Shown here: one piece after another, positions 21,397 through 21,582 of the stretch
Numbering within the stretch: position 1 is the stretch's first letter
How the letters are laid out: every line of letters starts with the position of its first letter
DNA from: Deltaproteobacteria bacterium
GTDB lineage: Bacteria > Desulfobacterota > Desulfarculia > Adiutricales > Adiutricaceae
Length of the DNA: 21,582 nt
Assembly (NCBI GenBank): GCA_031279155.1
Contig: JAITJB010000144.1
Span: 1-21,582 of the forward strand
Direction: 5' to 3'
Made by a program: the position numbers and the translations under genes
Notes under the pieces: generated by a model
The model's database searches: none
Seen by the model: the letters and a program-made list of their open reading frames with translations, nothing else
Told to the model about the DNA's origin: nothing

Positions 21397-21505
21397 GGCC
21401 TCTTGTGAATAATTTGTGAGTAAAGTAGGCGCAAGCTATGAACAAATTAAAAGCAAAATTGATATAAGTTACAGTTTAAAATAAATAAATCTTAATACTA
21501 AAATT

Positions 21506-21582
21506 TTACAAAACGACAACAGCCATCTGGTCGCGTCTAATGTCTACCTGGCCAATGATGGCCGAAGCCGGATCGAAAGAAC
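21506..21582 (-). CDS. C-terminal end of an unidentified protein (partial)
   Basis: Minus-strand frame entering from the window edge and ending at TAA 21508-21506; the last 24 residues contain FDPASAIIGQVDIRRDQMAV and end VVVL. The hydrophobic/charged alternation and the codon style resemble real coding sequence, unlike the other two frames, which stop early. I do not recognise the family. It would be the gene before yedF on this strand, with about 190 bp between them. Confidence 0.5.
   Translation of the reverse strand, partial: SFDPASAIIGQVDIRRDQMAVVVL

Noticed and set aside
1..21582. tRNA, rRNA, insertion sequence or prophage genes
   Set aside because: No cloverleaf or rRNA segment, transposase, integrase or phage structural motif was found on either strand.

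Overview
The window looks like part of the chromosome of a strictly anaerobic Gram-negative bacterium, probably of the Desulfobacterota (deltaproteobacterial) type. This is inferred from a selenocysteine formate dehydrogenase with a HydN/HycB-like ferredoxin, a YjiM/YjiL-type double-cubane protein pair, a MacA-type envelope adaptor and a lipoprotein. Rank below phylum cannot be fixed from this sequence. Starts are often non-ATG (TTG for nnr, moaC and the MOSC gene; GTG for moeA and the YjiL-like activator; probably ATT for the DUF364 gene).

Layout. 1-2920 (minus): a MacAB-type export module with adaptor macA, a separate ATPase, and a permease cut by the window edge. 3081-5657 (minus): bifunctional NAD(P)HX repair enzyme nnr and a DUF364 Rossmann protein. 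5658-6158: a gene-free stretch with a 3 x 30 bp repeat and stacked inverted repeats. 6159-12273 (plus): a DUF2156 acyltransferase-like protein, a LysM lipoprotein, then after a terminator a compact run of beta-CASP RNase-like MBL protein, moaC, yjbQ, crcB/fluC and a cytoplasmic 5'-nucleotidase-like phosphatase. 12274-12771: a regulatory gap with a promoter, two strong terminators and inverted repeats. 12772-14693 (plus): the double-cubane protein and its ASKHA ATPase activator, overlapping by 4 bp. 14730-21582 (minus): moeA and a MobB-like P-loop protein, then hydN-like ferredoxin and fdhF, a MOSC protein, yedF, and the C-terminal end of an unidentified protein.

The genes from 14730 to 21317, with moaC, form a molybdenum/selenium theme. 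MoaC and MoeA make molybdopterin and insert molybdenum; the MobB-like and MOSC proteins are probable accessory factors; YedF belongs to a selenium-metabolism family; the product is a Mo(or W)-Sec formate dehydrogenase passing electrons to a four-cluster ferredoxin. FdhF is read through an in-frame UGA at 19263-19265 that is followed by a bacterial SECIS hairpin at the same distance as in E. coli fdhF, so it is one intact gene and not two fragments.

The most unusual feature is a set of at least nine short, degenerate tandem-repeat arrays (units of 9, 10, 11, 12, 16, 19 and 30 bp) at gene boundaries throughout the window. Two of them lie inside coding sequence, both with a 9-bp unit, and add low-complexity peptide to the MoaC C-terminus and to a MoeA loop. 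These two arrays share the exact unit GAATCTAAA.
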